The notes: generated by a model from the letters alone, not told the origin. DNA of 64,000 nt from Armigeres subalbatus (GCF_024139115.2 NC_085140.1:436379260-436443259), one strand, 5' to 3'. Shown: positions 21,300-32,585, counted from the stretch's first letter. Numbers and translations: made by a program.

Positions 21300-24200
21300 A
21301 ATAATAGCAAAACCAAAAAGCATTACAAAATAGCACAAACAACACAAGACCACTCAAGTACAATCAGCAGTGAACACCATATAATTTCATGGAATGTAAG
21401 AGGCTTAAGAGGAAGAAGGCCTGACCTCAACATCCTTGCAAGCACTTACAATACAATAGCTATTTGCCTTCAAGAAACTATGTGCCAAAATGACAACCAA
21501 TCAGAAATCAGAGGATATTCAACATACCATCGTCCAAGAACAAACGGAGCAAGAGCAGCAGGCGGTGTAATAATCGCAGTAAAACGACATCGATAGTCAA
21601 ATCATAGATATTGATACAGATCTAGAAGCAATTGCAGTTAACATCGGAGCACCACTTAACGCAAACTTACTGAACGTATACCTCCTCCGGGGAACAGATC
21701 ACAAAAGAGGATATTATGGCTTTAATAGAACAAATTCCTGAACCTTTCATCCTGGTAGGTGACATAAATGCCCATCATACCTTATGGGGATCGGAAAATA
21801 TCAGCACTAGAGGTACAACAATAGAATCAATAATAAACGAGAAGAACCTGATAGTTCTGAACAACGGTGAGAAAACCTACATAAACAGCGGCACAGGAAT
21901 CGGATCTTGCATCGACATTTGCCTCTGCTCTAATCAACTAGCGGGAATACTGGAACTTACCGTCTGTGAGGATTCACACGGAAGTGATCATATTCCACTA
22001 ATTATGTCGACACCGTCAAAATCGCCAGCAAGTGATCGTATTCCAAGATGGAAAATAGAAGATGCGGATTGGGAAAATTCAAAATAACATTAACATTGAG
22101 ACGAAAAATGATGTCATCGATCAAGTAGAAGAAATAACTAAACAAATAATAATAGCAGCAGAACAATCAATTCCAAAAACTAAACCAACAACTTCTGGAA
22201 AACGTGTGCCATGGTGGAGCAAAGAAGTAGCCACAGCTGTAAAAACTAGAAGAAAAGCTCTACGTAAACTTAAAAATAACAAGAACAAACCTCCAAGCCC
22301 GCAACTAATATACGAATATCAAGACGCCAATGACAGAGCACAAAAATCATCACAGAAGCAAAAACTAGCTCTTGGAAAGAATTCGTCAGCAAATTCAACG
22401 TTCATACTCCGCCAAAGAGATGTGGAGCAATTTTAGGAAAATTCAGGAAAATACCAATCATCAGCTATCAGAGAAATCAACTTTAACGGCCAACGCATGA
22501 ACACAAACATTGAAATAGCAAACAGCCTAGCCGACCACTTTGGAAAAATATCAAGCGATAAAGAGTACAATCAAAACTTTATACCATTGAAGAACAGGAT
22601 CGAGCAAACACCTCTCGAAATAAGAAATGAGGATACAGCAGAGTACAACGCACCATTCTCCAAAAACGAACTAGCAGAGGCAATGGAAGGATTAAAAGGG
22701 TCATCTCCTGGTCCAGACAACATACACTATGCCATGATCACTCATTTGCCAGTAGAATATAAGAACCTCTTGCTGAAAACATACAACTGGTTGTGGAATG
22801 AATCCATGTATCCAGTTAGTTGGACCAAATCATTCGTAGTACCTATTTACAAAGGAAGGGGGAAAGAAACAACCCTGGAAACTATAGACCTATTTACCTA
22901 AACAGTTGTCTTGGAAAGATCATGGAAAGAATGATCAACAACAGGCTAATGTTCATCTTAGAAGAAAAAAATCTAATCAATCAACACCAGTATGCCTTTA
23001 GGAAAGGTAGATCTACTACCGATTATCTGGGCCATTTTGACAACATCGTGAGAGAAGCAATGCATAAAAAGCGGCTAACACAAGCAGTTTTCCTGGATAT
23101 TAAAAAAGCCTACGACACAACCTGGCGCAGATTAGTTCTGAATAGAATAAGCGAATGGAAAATAGGAGGAAACCTCATCAAATATCTTCAACAAATGCTG
23201 ATGAAAAGGAGCTTCAAAGTTAAGGTAAACGGCACATACTCCCGCGACACGCTAATGGAAAATGGTTTGTGTCAAGGATCAGTTATAAGCGTGACCCTGT
23301 TCTTGATAGCTATAGACACCATATGCTCAGACCTACCACCAAACGTCCAAGTCTTACTTTATGCAGATGACGTAGCTTTGATCTCCAGCGACAGTAACCA
23401 GAAGAAAATAGCTAAAACCTGCAACTTGCTTTGAAAAAATTGAAGCTTGGAAACCCACACTGGATTCAAGATCTCAGCCGAAAATGTGCAACCGTAGTAT
23501 TCAAAAAAGCGAGATCAATAAAACAAGCCAACGTAAACCTTAAAATTAACAACGACATAATACCGTACAAGCTCAGTCATAAATGTCTTGGAGTAACACT
23601 AGACCAACATCTAACATTCAAAATACACATCGAAGAAATAAAGGCAGCATGCCAGCAAAGAATACAGTTTTTACGTTGCACAACCACCAAACAATGGGGT
23701 GCAGACCGGCAAACTTTATCAAAAATATACAAATCAGCTGTACTAGAGAAAATGCTGTACGGCGCGCCAATCATCTCTCCTCAACCTGTGAATCTACAAT
23801 GAAGCAGCTAGAGAGCATACATAACCAAGGACTGCGAATAATAACAGGAGCTTTTCAAACCAGCCCAATAGAAAGCCTACAAGCCGAATCGGGTATACCA
23901 AGTCTTAGAAGTTTCTTCAGTCAAAGACTCGCTATCTTCGCAACAAAGCAAACAAACAATGAACATGCTTTAACAAATAGTGCAACAGACGAAGAGAATA
24001 ACAACAGCTCAGGAGAATTGGAGGCCCAAGGCCCAGCATCAGATCCAAACAATATCAGAACAAGAAGCAAGACTATTATCGAAAATATTGGAATTCCTCT
24101 ACCACCAAGCAAATCCCTAAATATACCAAAAACTCCGCCATGGATAAGAAAAGACATTCTAATAGACAAAACAATGATGTCCGCTAGTAGAAACAGGAAA

Positions 24201-25067
24201 AACCCAAATGAACTTAAAAACTGTTTGCTGAAAGAATCCACACCAAATATAAGTTCTGCAAGCTGATATCCACGGACGGATAAAAAACGACTCTAAAACG
24301 GGATACAGCATAGTAACCGACGAAGGAATCATACACAAGCGAACCCATAGTCTACTCAGTATTTATAGTGTGGAGAGCCTTGCAATAATAGAGGCCCTAA
24401 ACTGGATTTCAAACCAGGAAAGAGTAGGCGCATATATTATTTGCACCGACTCTTTAAGTGTTGTCACATCACTAGAAAAGAAGAAAATCAGAACCAGCTT
24501 GAAAGACGAGATAGTTCATCTGTACACCAACATAGGGAAGAAAGGTACATCGGTAACATTCATGTGGGTCCCTAGTCACATAGGCATCCCAGGAAATGAG
24601 AAAGCGGACAAAGAAGCAAAGAGTGCGCTAGAGATGAGCACAATTACGCGGAAAACAGTTGATCACCGCGAAATAAAACCATCATTAAAAATAGTATGAC
24701 TAAAAATGGGAATCCGAATGGAATTCAACACCCCACAACAAACTTAGAGAGATAAAAACACTACCAAACCATTCAAAGAGGCGCTAACAGGAAATCGCAA
24801 AGAAGATGTCATACTCAGCAGACTACGAATAGGCCACAGCCGGCTAACACATGCATACTTACTGGAAAGGAAGACCCACCAAAGTGCGTAAAATGTAACC
24901 ACCCACTCACCATTAAACACATTATCGTTCAGTGCCCTGGATACGACGACGCAAGAAAGAAAATCGGACTCCAACCAAACATGAGGGAAGCATTAGCCGA
25001 CGACAACAGTCAAGCAAAAAGAGTACTGGAGTTCTTTAAAGAAATATCGCTGATCGACGCGATTTGA
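21300..25067 (+). pseudogene. I-element ORF2: endonuclease, reverse transcriptase, RNase H; multiple frameshifts
   Basis: The APE-type endonuclease shows SWNVRGLRGRRPDL (about 21390), GDINAHHTLWG (about 21760) and HGSDHIPL (about 21980). The RT shows SSPGPDNIHY, NYRPIYLNSCLGKIMER, AFRKGRSTTDYL, FLDIKKAYDTTW and the catalytic YADDVALI near 23360. RNase H shows VESLAIIEAL, CTDSLSVV and SHIGIPGNEKADKEA (24370-24650). The C-terminus has CVKCNHPLTIKHIIVQCPG (about 24885) and stops at 25065-25067. Frame breaks occur near 21595, 22085, 22430, 22880, 23430, 23800 and 24265, and several terminators interrupt it, so it is dead. Confidence 0.85.
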
Positions 25068-25273
25068 CCCCAAAGTGAAACCTTGAAGAAGAAGATGGAA
25101 ACACCTTGATGAAGATGAAATCGCTGCAATAACTCTCAAGGAGAAAACGATCGATGCCATACAACGTAGTAATTTAGGCAGTGTCAATAAACTCTGTAAA
25201 CTCTTGACAGACTCGAATAAAATTTTAAAGAGTCTATAATAAACAAAAAAAAAAAAAAAAAAAAAAGCAAAGG

Positions 25274-26425
25274 ATTCCGCCAATTGTGGTATCTGTTGCC
25301 GAGTTTTCTGGCTTCCGGAATGAGATTTTGAGAAACCTTCAGGGGATCAAGGTTTCATTTCAGATTGCTAGGAAGGGTGACTGCCGCGTTTTGCCGGGAT
25401 CCTTTGACGATCGCAAACGTCTTCTTCAGTATTTAACTGAGAAGCGCCATAAATTCTTCACATACGACGACAAAACTGAGCGATTGTTCAAAGTCGTCTT
25501 GAAAGGTCTCCCCAGTAATGATAAATCACTGGATGAGATTAAAATTGAAATTTCTCAATTACTTGGATTTTCACCAGTCCAAGTAATTAAGATGAAAAAG
25601 AAATCCCACCCTTGGTCTTCCCAGAGGGGCATTTCTCAAGAATTTTATTTAGTTCATTTTAACAAAAGTGAACTAAATAATATGAAAAGTTTGGAAAAGG
25701 CCTGTATTATGTCCCATGTCCGTGTCACATGGGAACATTTCCGCAGGCCTGGGGGAAATTTCCAAAACCCCACCCAGTGCCGTAAGTGCCAAAAGTGGGG
25801 TCATGGAACCAAACATTGTCACATGGATGCTAAATGCATGATCTGTGGTGGAACCTCTCACGCTAAGGACGCATGTCCTGTGAGAGAAGATTCCAATAAA
25901 TTTAAGTGCGCAAATTGTGGGGGCAATCATAAATCCAATTTCTGGGAATGCCCTTCACGCAAAAAAGTTTTGAATTCCCGTGCAAAATTGATGACGGGAA
26001 ATTCCAATCGGATCCCAGATTCGGCGGGTAGAAATTTTTCAAACGCTCAAATTTCTAAACCGGTTACCGGTCGAGCAATTCATACCCACCACAATTCACA
26101 AACAAATTTTGCCGCTCGTCAACGGGTAGCAAGCACTTCAGTAAATTCCAATTTTTCCAATGTACCTACGTATGCAAACATCGCTGCTGGTAGACAAAAT
26201 TTCTCTTCTCAAAATGAGGTTTATACCCATGTCCAAACGGAAAATAATGGTCATGTTGCCGATTCAGGTAGCATGACTGCTTCCGATTTTGATTTTTTAA
26301 CTGAACAATTGCATCACATGATTGATGCAATGTTCAAAGCAAATACCATTCCTGAAGCTGTTCAGGTTGGTATAAAGTACACACAAAAAATTGTTATCGG
26401 ACTCCGTTTTAATGGATCTAAATAA
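25274..26425 (+). pseudogene. Jockey ORF1 (gag), main part with three zinc knuckles
   Basis: Continues in frame from 19831. The protein shows an RNA-recognition-like N-part (KVVLKGLPSNDKSLDEIKI) and then three Cys/His knuckles: CRKCQKWGHGTKHC, CMICGGTSHAKDAC and CANCGGNHKSNFWEC (about 25780-25950). An Asn/Ser-rich C-part follows. It stops at 26423. ORF2 begins at ATG 26411, overlapping by a few codons, which is usual for jockey-clade elements. This half is uninterrupted; the protein is broken only by the I element upstream. Confidence 0.85.
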
Positions 26426-27880
26426 TTGTGTGAAAGTTCTAAATTGGAATGCCCGCTCTCTAAAGGGTAAGGAAGATGAATTATTCAACTTCCTAACAGT
26501 TCATAATGTGCATATTGCCATTTTAACAGAAACTTATTTAAAGCCCGGACTCTCCATTAAAAGAGATCCAAATTATTTTATCTACAGAAATGATCGTCTT
26601 AACAGCGCCTGTGGTGGGGTCGCCATTGTAATTAATAGACGTATCAAACATAAATTATTTTCTTCGTTTGAAACCAAAGTTTTTGAAACCTTGGGAGTTT
26701 CTGTTGAAACAAATTTTGGTCAATTTTCCTTCATTGCAGCCTATTTGCCTTTTCAATGCAATGGGCAGCAAAAGAATTTGTTTAAAGCTGATCTTCAAAT
26801 TCTAACTCGCAACAAATCAAAATTCTTCGTAATTGGTGACTTCAATGCCAAACACCGTTCATGGAATAATGCTCAAAGCAATTCCAACGGCAAAATTTTA
26901 TTTGAAGATTGTTCTGCGGGATATTATACTATTCAATATCCCAATGGCCCTACTTGTTTTCCTTCCAGTCGAAATCCTTCTACAATTGATTTAGTTTTAA
27001 CGGATTCAAGTCAGCTGTGTGGCCAATTGGTAACTCATGCTGACTTTGACTCTGATCACCTTCCTGTGACATTTGAAATCTCACAAGAAGCCATTTATAA
27101 TCCAATCAGCTCTACTTTTAATTATCATAGAGCTGATTGGGATTTATATAAAACGTATATCGATAGGAATTTTGATGTTGATATTCCTCTCGATACCAAA
27201 AGTGATATTGATAATGCTCTCGTATCTTTGACAAATTTAATTGTCGAAGCCAGAGGCATTGCAATTCCAAAATGTGAAGTTAAATTCAACTCCATTATTA
27301 TTGACGACGATCTTCAGCTACTCGCGATCCCGCGTTGAAAGTTATTTGGCGAGATTTGCAAAATGAAATTAAAAAACGTTTCGCTATTCTGAGGAATACC
27401 AACTTTGAGAATAATGTCTCGAAGTTGGATCCCAGTTCGAAAGCCTTTTGTAAATTTCTCAACCAAGATAATGTTTTTGACCCTTCGTTGGGAACTAATT
27501 TGGATGAAGTAAGATCTATTACTAGAAAATTTAAAAATATGAAAGCCCCGGGTGATGATGGTATTTTCTACATACTTATCAAAAAACTTCCTGAGAGCTC
27601 TTTATCCTTTTTGGTTAATTTATTTAACAAATGTTTTCAACTGGCATACTTCCCAGATAAATGGAAAAACGCCAAAGTTGTTCCTATTTTGAAGCCGGAC
27701 AAAAATCCAGCTGAGGCTTCTAGTTATCGCCCAATCAGTTTGCTTTCTTCAATAAGCAAACTGTTTGAAAAGATTATTTTAAATAGAATGATGGTTCATA
27801 TTAATGACAATTCTATTTTTGCTGATGAGCAATTTGGTTTTCGCCATGGGCATTCAACCACTCATCAGTTATTAAGAGTT
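26411..27880 (+). pseudogene. Jockey ORF2: endonuclease and N-terminal reverse transcriptase, broken
   Basis: From ATG 26411 the endonuclease domain is intact by eye: LNWNARSLKGKEDE, ILTETYLKPG, GDFNAKHRSWN (about 26840) and DFDSDHLPVTFE (about 27050). A stop at 27336 with a frame change and a shortened linker follows. The RT then reads NMKAPGDDGIFY, KVVPILKPDKNPAEASSYRP and FGFRHGHSTTHQLLRV up to 27880, where a MITE interrupts it. The part after the MITE is at 28125-28370. Confidence 0.85.
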
Positions 27881-27881
27881 A

Positions 27882-28122
27882 CACAGAAAAAATAATGAAA
27901 AGTAAACAGCGCGTAAAACTTGCCATGCGGAAATTTACGCTATTCTTCGCTGAAATGGCTCTCTTCCTAACAAGATTGCTTACAACTTGTATGCAATATA
28001 GACGATTCACGTCAAATATTGTATACATTTAGGCTATATCCGTTGTGAAATCACGCTAATAATGATGTTCCATTTATGTGCATGATGTTTGGCGTAAATT
28101 TCAGTGGATTTTTCTATCTGTG
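27882..28122. mobile_element. TA-flanked MITE inside the jockey RT (241 bp)
   Basis: The ends are CACAGAAAAAATAATG and TTTTTCTATCTGTG. It is flanked by TA at 27880-27881 and 28123-28124. Removing it restores the RT reading VTNLIRLNK, which fixes the boundaries exactly. A second copy of the same family is at 29205-30764. Confidence 0.92.
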
Positions 28123-28124
28123 TA

Positions 28125-28370
28125 CGAACTTAATTCGGCTCAACAAATCTGAAGGATATTCGACTGAAGTTGCTCTTCTTGATATAGAGAAAGCATTTAA
28201 CAGTGTTTGGCATGAAGGTTTGATTGTAAAATTGATGAATTTTAATTTTCCTCTCTACATTATTAAACTGATCCAAAATTATTTATCAGATCGCTCACTG
28301 CAGGTAAACTATCAGAATTCTAAATCTGATAGATTACCTGTAAGAGCTGGTGTTCCCCAAGGCAGCAACG
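28125..28370 (+). pseudogene. Jockey RT, part after the MITE, truncated at the GVPQGS box
   Basis: Reads NLIRLNKSEGYSTEVALLDI, then EKAFNSVWHEG (catalytic aspartate region), YLSDRSLQVNYQN and VRAGVPQGS. A deletion then joins it to about 270 bases of 3' UTR and poly-A. The YADD-containing palm is missing, so no active enzyme is possible. Confidence 0.85.
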
Positions 28371-28642
28371 GCAGCAACTATTGCAACGATTAACTCCTTG
28401 TACCTTTAGTATAAAATAGGTTAAGTTTAGTTTAAGTTGAAAACATTGTAATTCCTACATGGTTCAATTCAACCAGAGGAAAAATTCTAACTGCCAGAGG
28501 CAATTGAAATGTATTAATAATAACTAAAAATATAACATAGCAAATAAGGATGATAGTGTTAAGAAAACACGGAACACCTAGTCTAAGAGATGAATGCATG
28601 TATTAGATAATTAGCAAATAAAATAAGTTAAAAAAAAAAAAA

Positions 28643-28689
28643 TAGGTCATTTAGGCTGAGATGCAAAATATGTCCTTAATCTCTGGTCG
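28643..28689. mobile_element. Right part of the palindromic MITE split by the jockey insertion
   Basis: Inverse of 19214-19282. The first 14 bases are the target duplication of the jockey element. Confidence 0.75.
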
Positions 28690-28755
28690 TAATATTACCG
28701 CAGAAATATTGTTAAGTTATCATATATTTTGAGATAATGGATAACCTTGTAGGGT

Positions 28756-29037
28756 CTTCTTCTATCCTTCTATGGCTCTACTCTACACTCCAACCGGAAC
28801 ATGGCCTGCTTTTCAACTTAGTATTCTATTGGCATTTCCCCAGCTATTAAATTCAAAGCTTTTTATGTGCCCACAATTGCATGAGTATGTATATTGTGTG
28901 GCAAGTACAAGGGCACTATGCCCCGGGAGTCAAGAATGTTCCCCACCCGAAAACATTCTGAACCGAACCGAGAATCGAACTCGTTATTTCCGGATTGTCA
29001 ATCCTACGCCTTTGCTCGCAAGGGTAACTGGAGACCC
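28756..29037 (-). mobile_element. tRNA-derived SINE, a second family related to Feilai
   Basis: On the minus strand the head starts ACAGGGTCTCCAGTTACCCT, has A-box-like GAGCAAAGGCG and B box GAGTTCGATTCTC. A body with CACACAATATACATACTCAT follows, and the element ends GAGCCATAGAAGGATAGAAG. Flanking near-duplication TGT(A/C)GGGT lies at 28748-28755 and 29038-29045. It has a different head from the copies at 2266 and 12954, so it is a separate family. Confidence 0.75.
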
Positions 29038-29344
29038 TGTCGGGTAATACAACCGAAATGCGGACTAGGTAACTCAACAATACAATTTGTAACTTTCAAA
29101 AACGGGGATTTCATTGTGTCGTTAACTCTAGTTTCGTAAAATTATGCCAATTGTACTAAACTTATGTTGTTTTGTTTTTATCACTATAAAAACCAACTAA
29201 CATACACAGAAAAAAATAATGAAAAATAAACAGCGCGTAAAACTTGTCATGCGAAAATTTACGCTATACTTCGCTGAAATGGTCCTCTTCCTAACAAGAT
29301 TGCTTACAACTTGTATGCAATATAGACGATTCACGTTAAATATT

Positions 29345-30650
29345 TTTTTACCATTTCATTTTTTATTAGGCTCAAATGTTTAATTAAAAACTCTACGGAG
29401 CCGAAAGCATTAGAAATAATACTACAAATTATTCCGAACAAGTTTCAGAAGTATCTAGTATGCGGGATGTCTTCTTTGGTGGAGATTGCTCGCCCGATCC
29501 CACAGTTATAAAGTGTTCCCGTCGTTGAGTTGTCGACTGCGCTAGTTTCTTTTCCTCTTCTTCCTCTTTCATCTTTCTGTGGAGGTCCGTGTAGCCCATG
29601 ATTCCCTTCTTCACAAACCAGATCCGATCCGTTTTGTTTTTGAAGAACATTGTTTCCGCTAACTTCTCGCGTTCTACCATCGAATCCGGTATCTCGAATG
29701 TTTCCGTTCGATCAGTTGAGTCGGCATCCAGTTCAACTACATCTTCCTCTGGCACTTCAATGATGATATTTTTCCTTGCTTCTGTTGGTGTTTTTCCGTT
29801 TGCTGCTTCGAAGCCGATAACAACCCCGGAGTACGATTTTCGTTGTCTTTCTGGTCCATTTTCCTTCATTTTTGTTTCCTTCTTTCCTATTGTTTTTTTC
29901 CTTTTGCTGATTCATTTTATTCCTTTGTGGACACGCATCCTTTTGATGACCTTCTGCTCGACACAGAAAGTATTTGTTCCGCAAATCCTGGTAGAACACA
30001 ATTCCCTTTCATTTCGAAACTTCGAGTGAAAGAGGAATCTCCTTCTTCACATCGATATACACACCTCTGACACCGATGTACAAATGATCCAGGCCAATGT
30101 TTGGCGGAAATTTTCCCGAACCACCTGAGCAACTTCTCCATACTCCGTAAGCCGCTGTTTTAAGACGTTATCCGGTAATTCTGGTGGCAAATCAAACACT
30201 CTGATATATTGTATATTGGTACCGGCAACCGTCATGTTGACTTCCACAGACATTCCACTGGCATAGCTGAATTTTCGCGGTTCCGTATTCTTCCTTAACG
30301 AGTCTTGCATCGCGTCAATGGATACAAACTTCACAAACAGCGATCGATCCAGTGCTGTTTTTATACCGTCTCCATAAGCGATACATCGGTATCCAATTGT
30401 CGTAAAAATCCAGCAAACTCCACCCATGTCGGACGGGGCGGGGAGCGCTTGGCGGAAAACGAAATTGGACTGTATTGACAATCATTTCGCACGTTCTAAT
30501 CGCCTGCAGTGGAGTGAACCGTACGAACAAGAACGAATAAGCGAAACAAGAAACAATGCTGTCCGGTACCTACAGTGCCAGTCTTTATCACAGTCCGAAA
30601 ACAATCTAGCTGCTACACATCCGCGCGCGACGAGAGCAAAACAACAACTG
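29345..30650 (-). mobile_element. ORF1-only non-LTR element inserted in the MITE
   Basis: A 1306-bp minus-strand insertion with a perfect 12-bp target duplication, ACGTTAAATATT, at 29333-29344 and 30651-30662. It begins CAGTTGTTGTTTTGCTC, has a GC-richer 5' leader, ORF1, then only about 85 bases before its 3' end (CCTAATAAAAAATGAAATGG, then TAAAA). No endonuclease or RT is present. It must have been mobilised by another element's enzyme, or derive from a template with ORF2 deleted. Confidence 0.85.
29429..30481 (-). pseudogene. ORF1 of the ORF1-only LINE, frameshifted
   Basis: The N-terminal half (30047-30481) contains ALDRSLFVKFVSIDAMQDSL and IRVFDLPPELPDNVLKQRL, an RNA-recognition-like fold common in LINE ORF1. 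After frame changes a zinc knuckle half, CRAEGHQKDAC, follows near 29935. The acidic C-terminal part at 29429-29869 (EVPEEDVVELDADSTDRTE) stops at 29429. At least two frameshifts are needed to read it through. Confidence 0.7.
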
Positions 30651-30869
30651 ACGTTAAATATTGTATACATTTAGGCTATATCCCGTGTGGAATTACGCTA
30701 GTTATGACGTTCCATTTATGTGCATGATTTTTAGCGTTAAGTTCAGTGTTTTTTTCTATCTGTGTAGTAATAAGACGCAGTTGCCTATCGTTGCGAAATT
30801 TGTTGAAGGTCAGTTGTTACGGTATTGCTTGTATTTCTTATGGATAGCGATACCACAACAATAGGACGT

Positions 30870-31278
30870 TAGCAATTATAGGCTCAAATGACTTTGTTAA
30901 TGAAAAAATTTGATTTTTCATCAATTTGAACGGAATTTTGTCAAACAAAAGGTGTTCTGGTGGTTGATTTGAAAAGTTTTAGACAAAAATGTTGATAATT
31001 CGTGAAGTTACCGAGTCATTAGGAAAAAAAACTTATACGCTCCTCTGATAACAAGTTGTACAAATAGTTGTTCAAAATTGGTGAAAGTCTATATGAGTGG
31101 AGTTTATCGGATAAGACGTTGTTTATTCAGCCCCCTAATGTCCAAAAACGCACTGCTCGTTTTTTTTTTGCTAACGTAAGCTGAATTTCTGACGAAAGCA
31201 ACGCAATATAGTCATTCGTTCCCTTACCGCTGCGGAAACCAAATTGTGTATGTGGCAACAAATTATTCGATTCAATCT
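30870..31278. other. Non-coding stretch
   Basis: No gene or repeat recognised between the MITE/LINE complex and the next MITE. Confidence 0.4.
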
Positions 31279-31458
31279 AAGATGAATACCCAGCTAGGTG
31301 TTGCAGTCTGCCCAATTTATGGACGAGAAGAAGGCGGGGGTGAAAAATTCATTTTCGGTGCAAAACATAAACAAACCGGCTGGCTCTCCCATACTAAAAT
31401 CCAAGATGGCTGAATCGTGAATTTGGCAGATTGGAACACCTAGTGGTGTATTCATCTT
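31279..31458. mobile_element. 180-bp MITE with 10-bp target duplication
   Basis: The ends are AAGATGAATAC and its inverse, with inner pairing of CTAGGTGTT. It is flanked by GATTCAATCT at 31269-31278 and 31459-31468. A 10-bp duplication points to a Mutator-like rather than a mariner-like mobiliser. Confidence 0.8.
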
Positions 31459-31469
31459 GATTCAATCTA

Positions 31470-32400
31470 TTTGTTTAACCGGCCGGAAGAAAATCATTGT
31501 CTTCAACCAACAGCATCCAATAACAAGACAGCAGAATAGGATAATACAAATTGCAATCCGACGCCGGTTTTCCGGACTTTTGGATGGCTATTACCAATAT
31601 TACAGTTCCTTAACTTGTAGAACAAGTACAACAAGCGCCTCTTAGCGACGTCTGGAAGGTTTTTGAGCAAGTTGAACCTTTTTTTAAATCATCATTATCG
31701 AGACTTTTAGCCCAAGGCTGGCTAAACCTGATTATATCCATCCCTGGAGTTGAATTGTTACATGAAAGGAGAGCAAGCGAGAGTTCGATCACCCTGTCAG
31801 CAAAAGTATCTCGCCACACTTACTCCAGTGGTAGGTGGTACCGAATCCGGACAAACCTTCTTTGCAAAGGCAAGTATCCACCGCGATGAGCTTTCACGAT
31901 CCTCGTTAACGTATGACGCGTTGCGCATTCTCCTCCCAACGGTCCAAAGAATTTTCATTGAAGCCTAGCGCGAAAACCTTCAACAAAAGTGTGCCAGTAT
32001 CCGCCTGACCAGTTTCTTGAACTGGATTTCGAGCGCGACATACCGTTTATGAAGAACGTCCGATCCGTGTTTCGTTTTCAACAATCAACTGGGATAGAAA
32101 CTAGTAACCTTTTTGCGGGGGAATTACTTCCAGCGACTGTATGCCATCCGCATATTTGCTCCAATCGATGTGCTTCGTGAGGTCACATGAGAGACCGATA
32201 GAAAAATATCGATTATGTCCATTGGAAATCGAGACTTCGATCGGCAAATGATCACTACCACGGGAATCTTGATCCACCTTCCAAGTACAGTCCAACGATA
32301 ATGAGCTCGAACAAATGGAAAAATCTAGACAGATTTCTCTTGCTGGAGGCCCTGGCATGTGCTGACGAATGCCTATGTTGGTGGACAACAAATGGATTTA
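31470..32400 (-). pseudogene. Minus-strand LINE endonuclease fragment
   Basis: Bases 32101-32391 on the minus strand read LDFSICSSSLSLDCTWKV and GSDHLPIEVSI, the C-terminal part of an APE-type endonuclease. Downstream bases to about 31600 continue in broken frames. This is the remnant of a LINE of uncertain clade, unrelated in orientation to its neighbours. Confidence 0.6.
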
Positions 32401-32516
32401 AAATTGGAAAGCATGTTCCAGTTTGATAAGAAAATTATTTTGAGCTTTTTAGTGGAATGTTTTTTCTGATCTTATTTGATCATTTATCAGTTTCAGTTGA
32501 TGCTTGAATACTGATC

Positions 32517-32585
32517 TCAGTCGATGGCGTAGCTGGTGGGTCCCCTATGATCGACACATCACCCACCAGCTACGCCATCGACTGA
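32517..32585. repeat. 25-bp perfect palindrome at the 5' end of the Penelope fragment
   Basis: 32517-32541 (TCAGTCGATGGCGTAGCTGG, then TGGGT) is the exact inverse of 32561-32585, with a 19-base loop. The right arm is native Penelope coding sequence, as the homologous copy near 14210 shows. The left arm is therefore an inverted duplication created at insertion. Confidence 0.9.

Larger units (their letters stand above)
19832..25261 (+). mobile_element. I-clade non-LTR retrotransposon, complete length, coding regions broken
   Basis: The 5430-bp insertion starts CAGTCCGAG and ends in poly-A. It is bounded by the perfect 12-bp duplication AAAAAGCAAAGG at 19820-19831 and 25262-25273. It has ORF1 with zinc knuckles, then endonuclease, reverse transcriptase, RNase H and a C-terminal Cys/His motif, the order of the I clade. 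It interrupts ORF1 of a jockey element. Both ORFs contain frameshifts, but the ends look complete. Confidence 0.9.
19335..28642 (+). mobile_element. Juan-like jockey-clade non-LTR retrotransposon, interrupted and internally deleted
   Basis: The element runs from its 5' UTR (starting near AGACCGCATCGTGC, 19335) through ORF1 and ORF2 to a 3' UTR and poly-A (about 28630-28642). The target duplication TAGGTCATTT(G/A)GGC lies at 19321-19334 and 28643-28656. It carries an I-clade element (19832-25261) in ORF1 and a MITE (27882-28122) in the RT. The RT linker is shortened near 27335 and 27460, and everything between the GVPQGS box (about 28368) and the 3' UTR is deleted, including YADD. Similarity to the mosquito Juan family is by recognition only. 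Confidence 0.82.
29205..30764. mobile_element. Second copy of the TA-flanked MITE, split by a LINE
   Basis: 29205-29344 matches the left part of 27882-28122, and 30663-30764 matches the right part. TA flanks lie at 29203-29204 and 30765-30766. The two parts total 242 bases against 241 in the uninterrupted copy. The LINE at 29345-30650 separates them. Confidence 0.9.

Noticed and set aside
20145..25067. Intact autonomous I element
   Set aside because: Ends and duplication are perfect, but several frameshifts and stops cut both ORFs.
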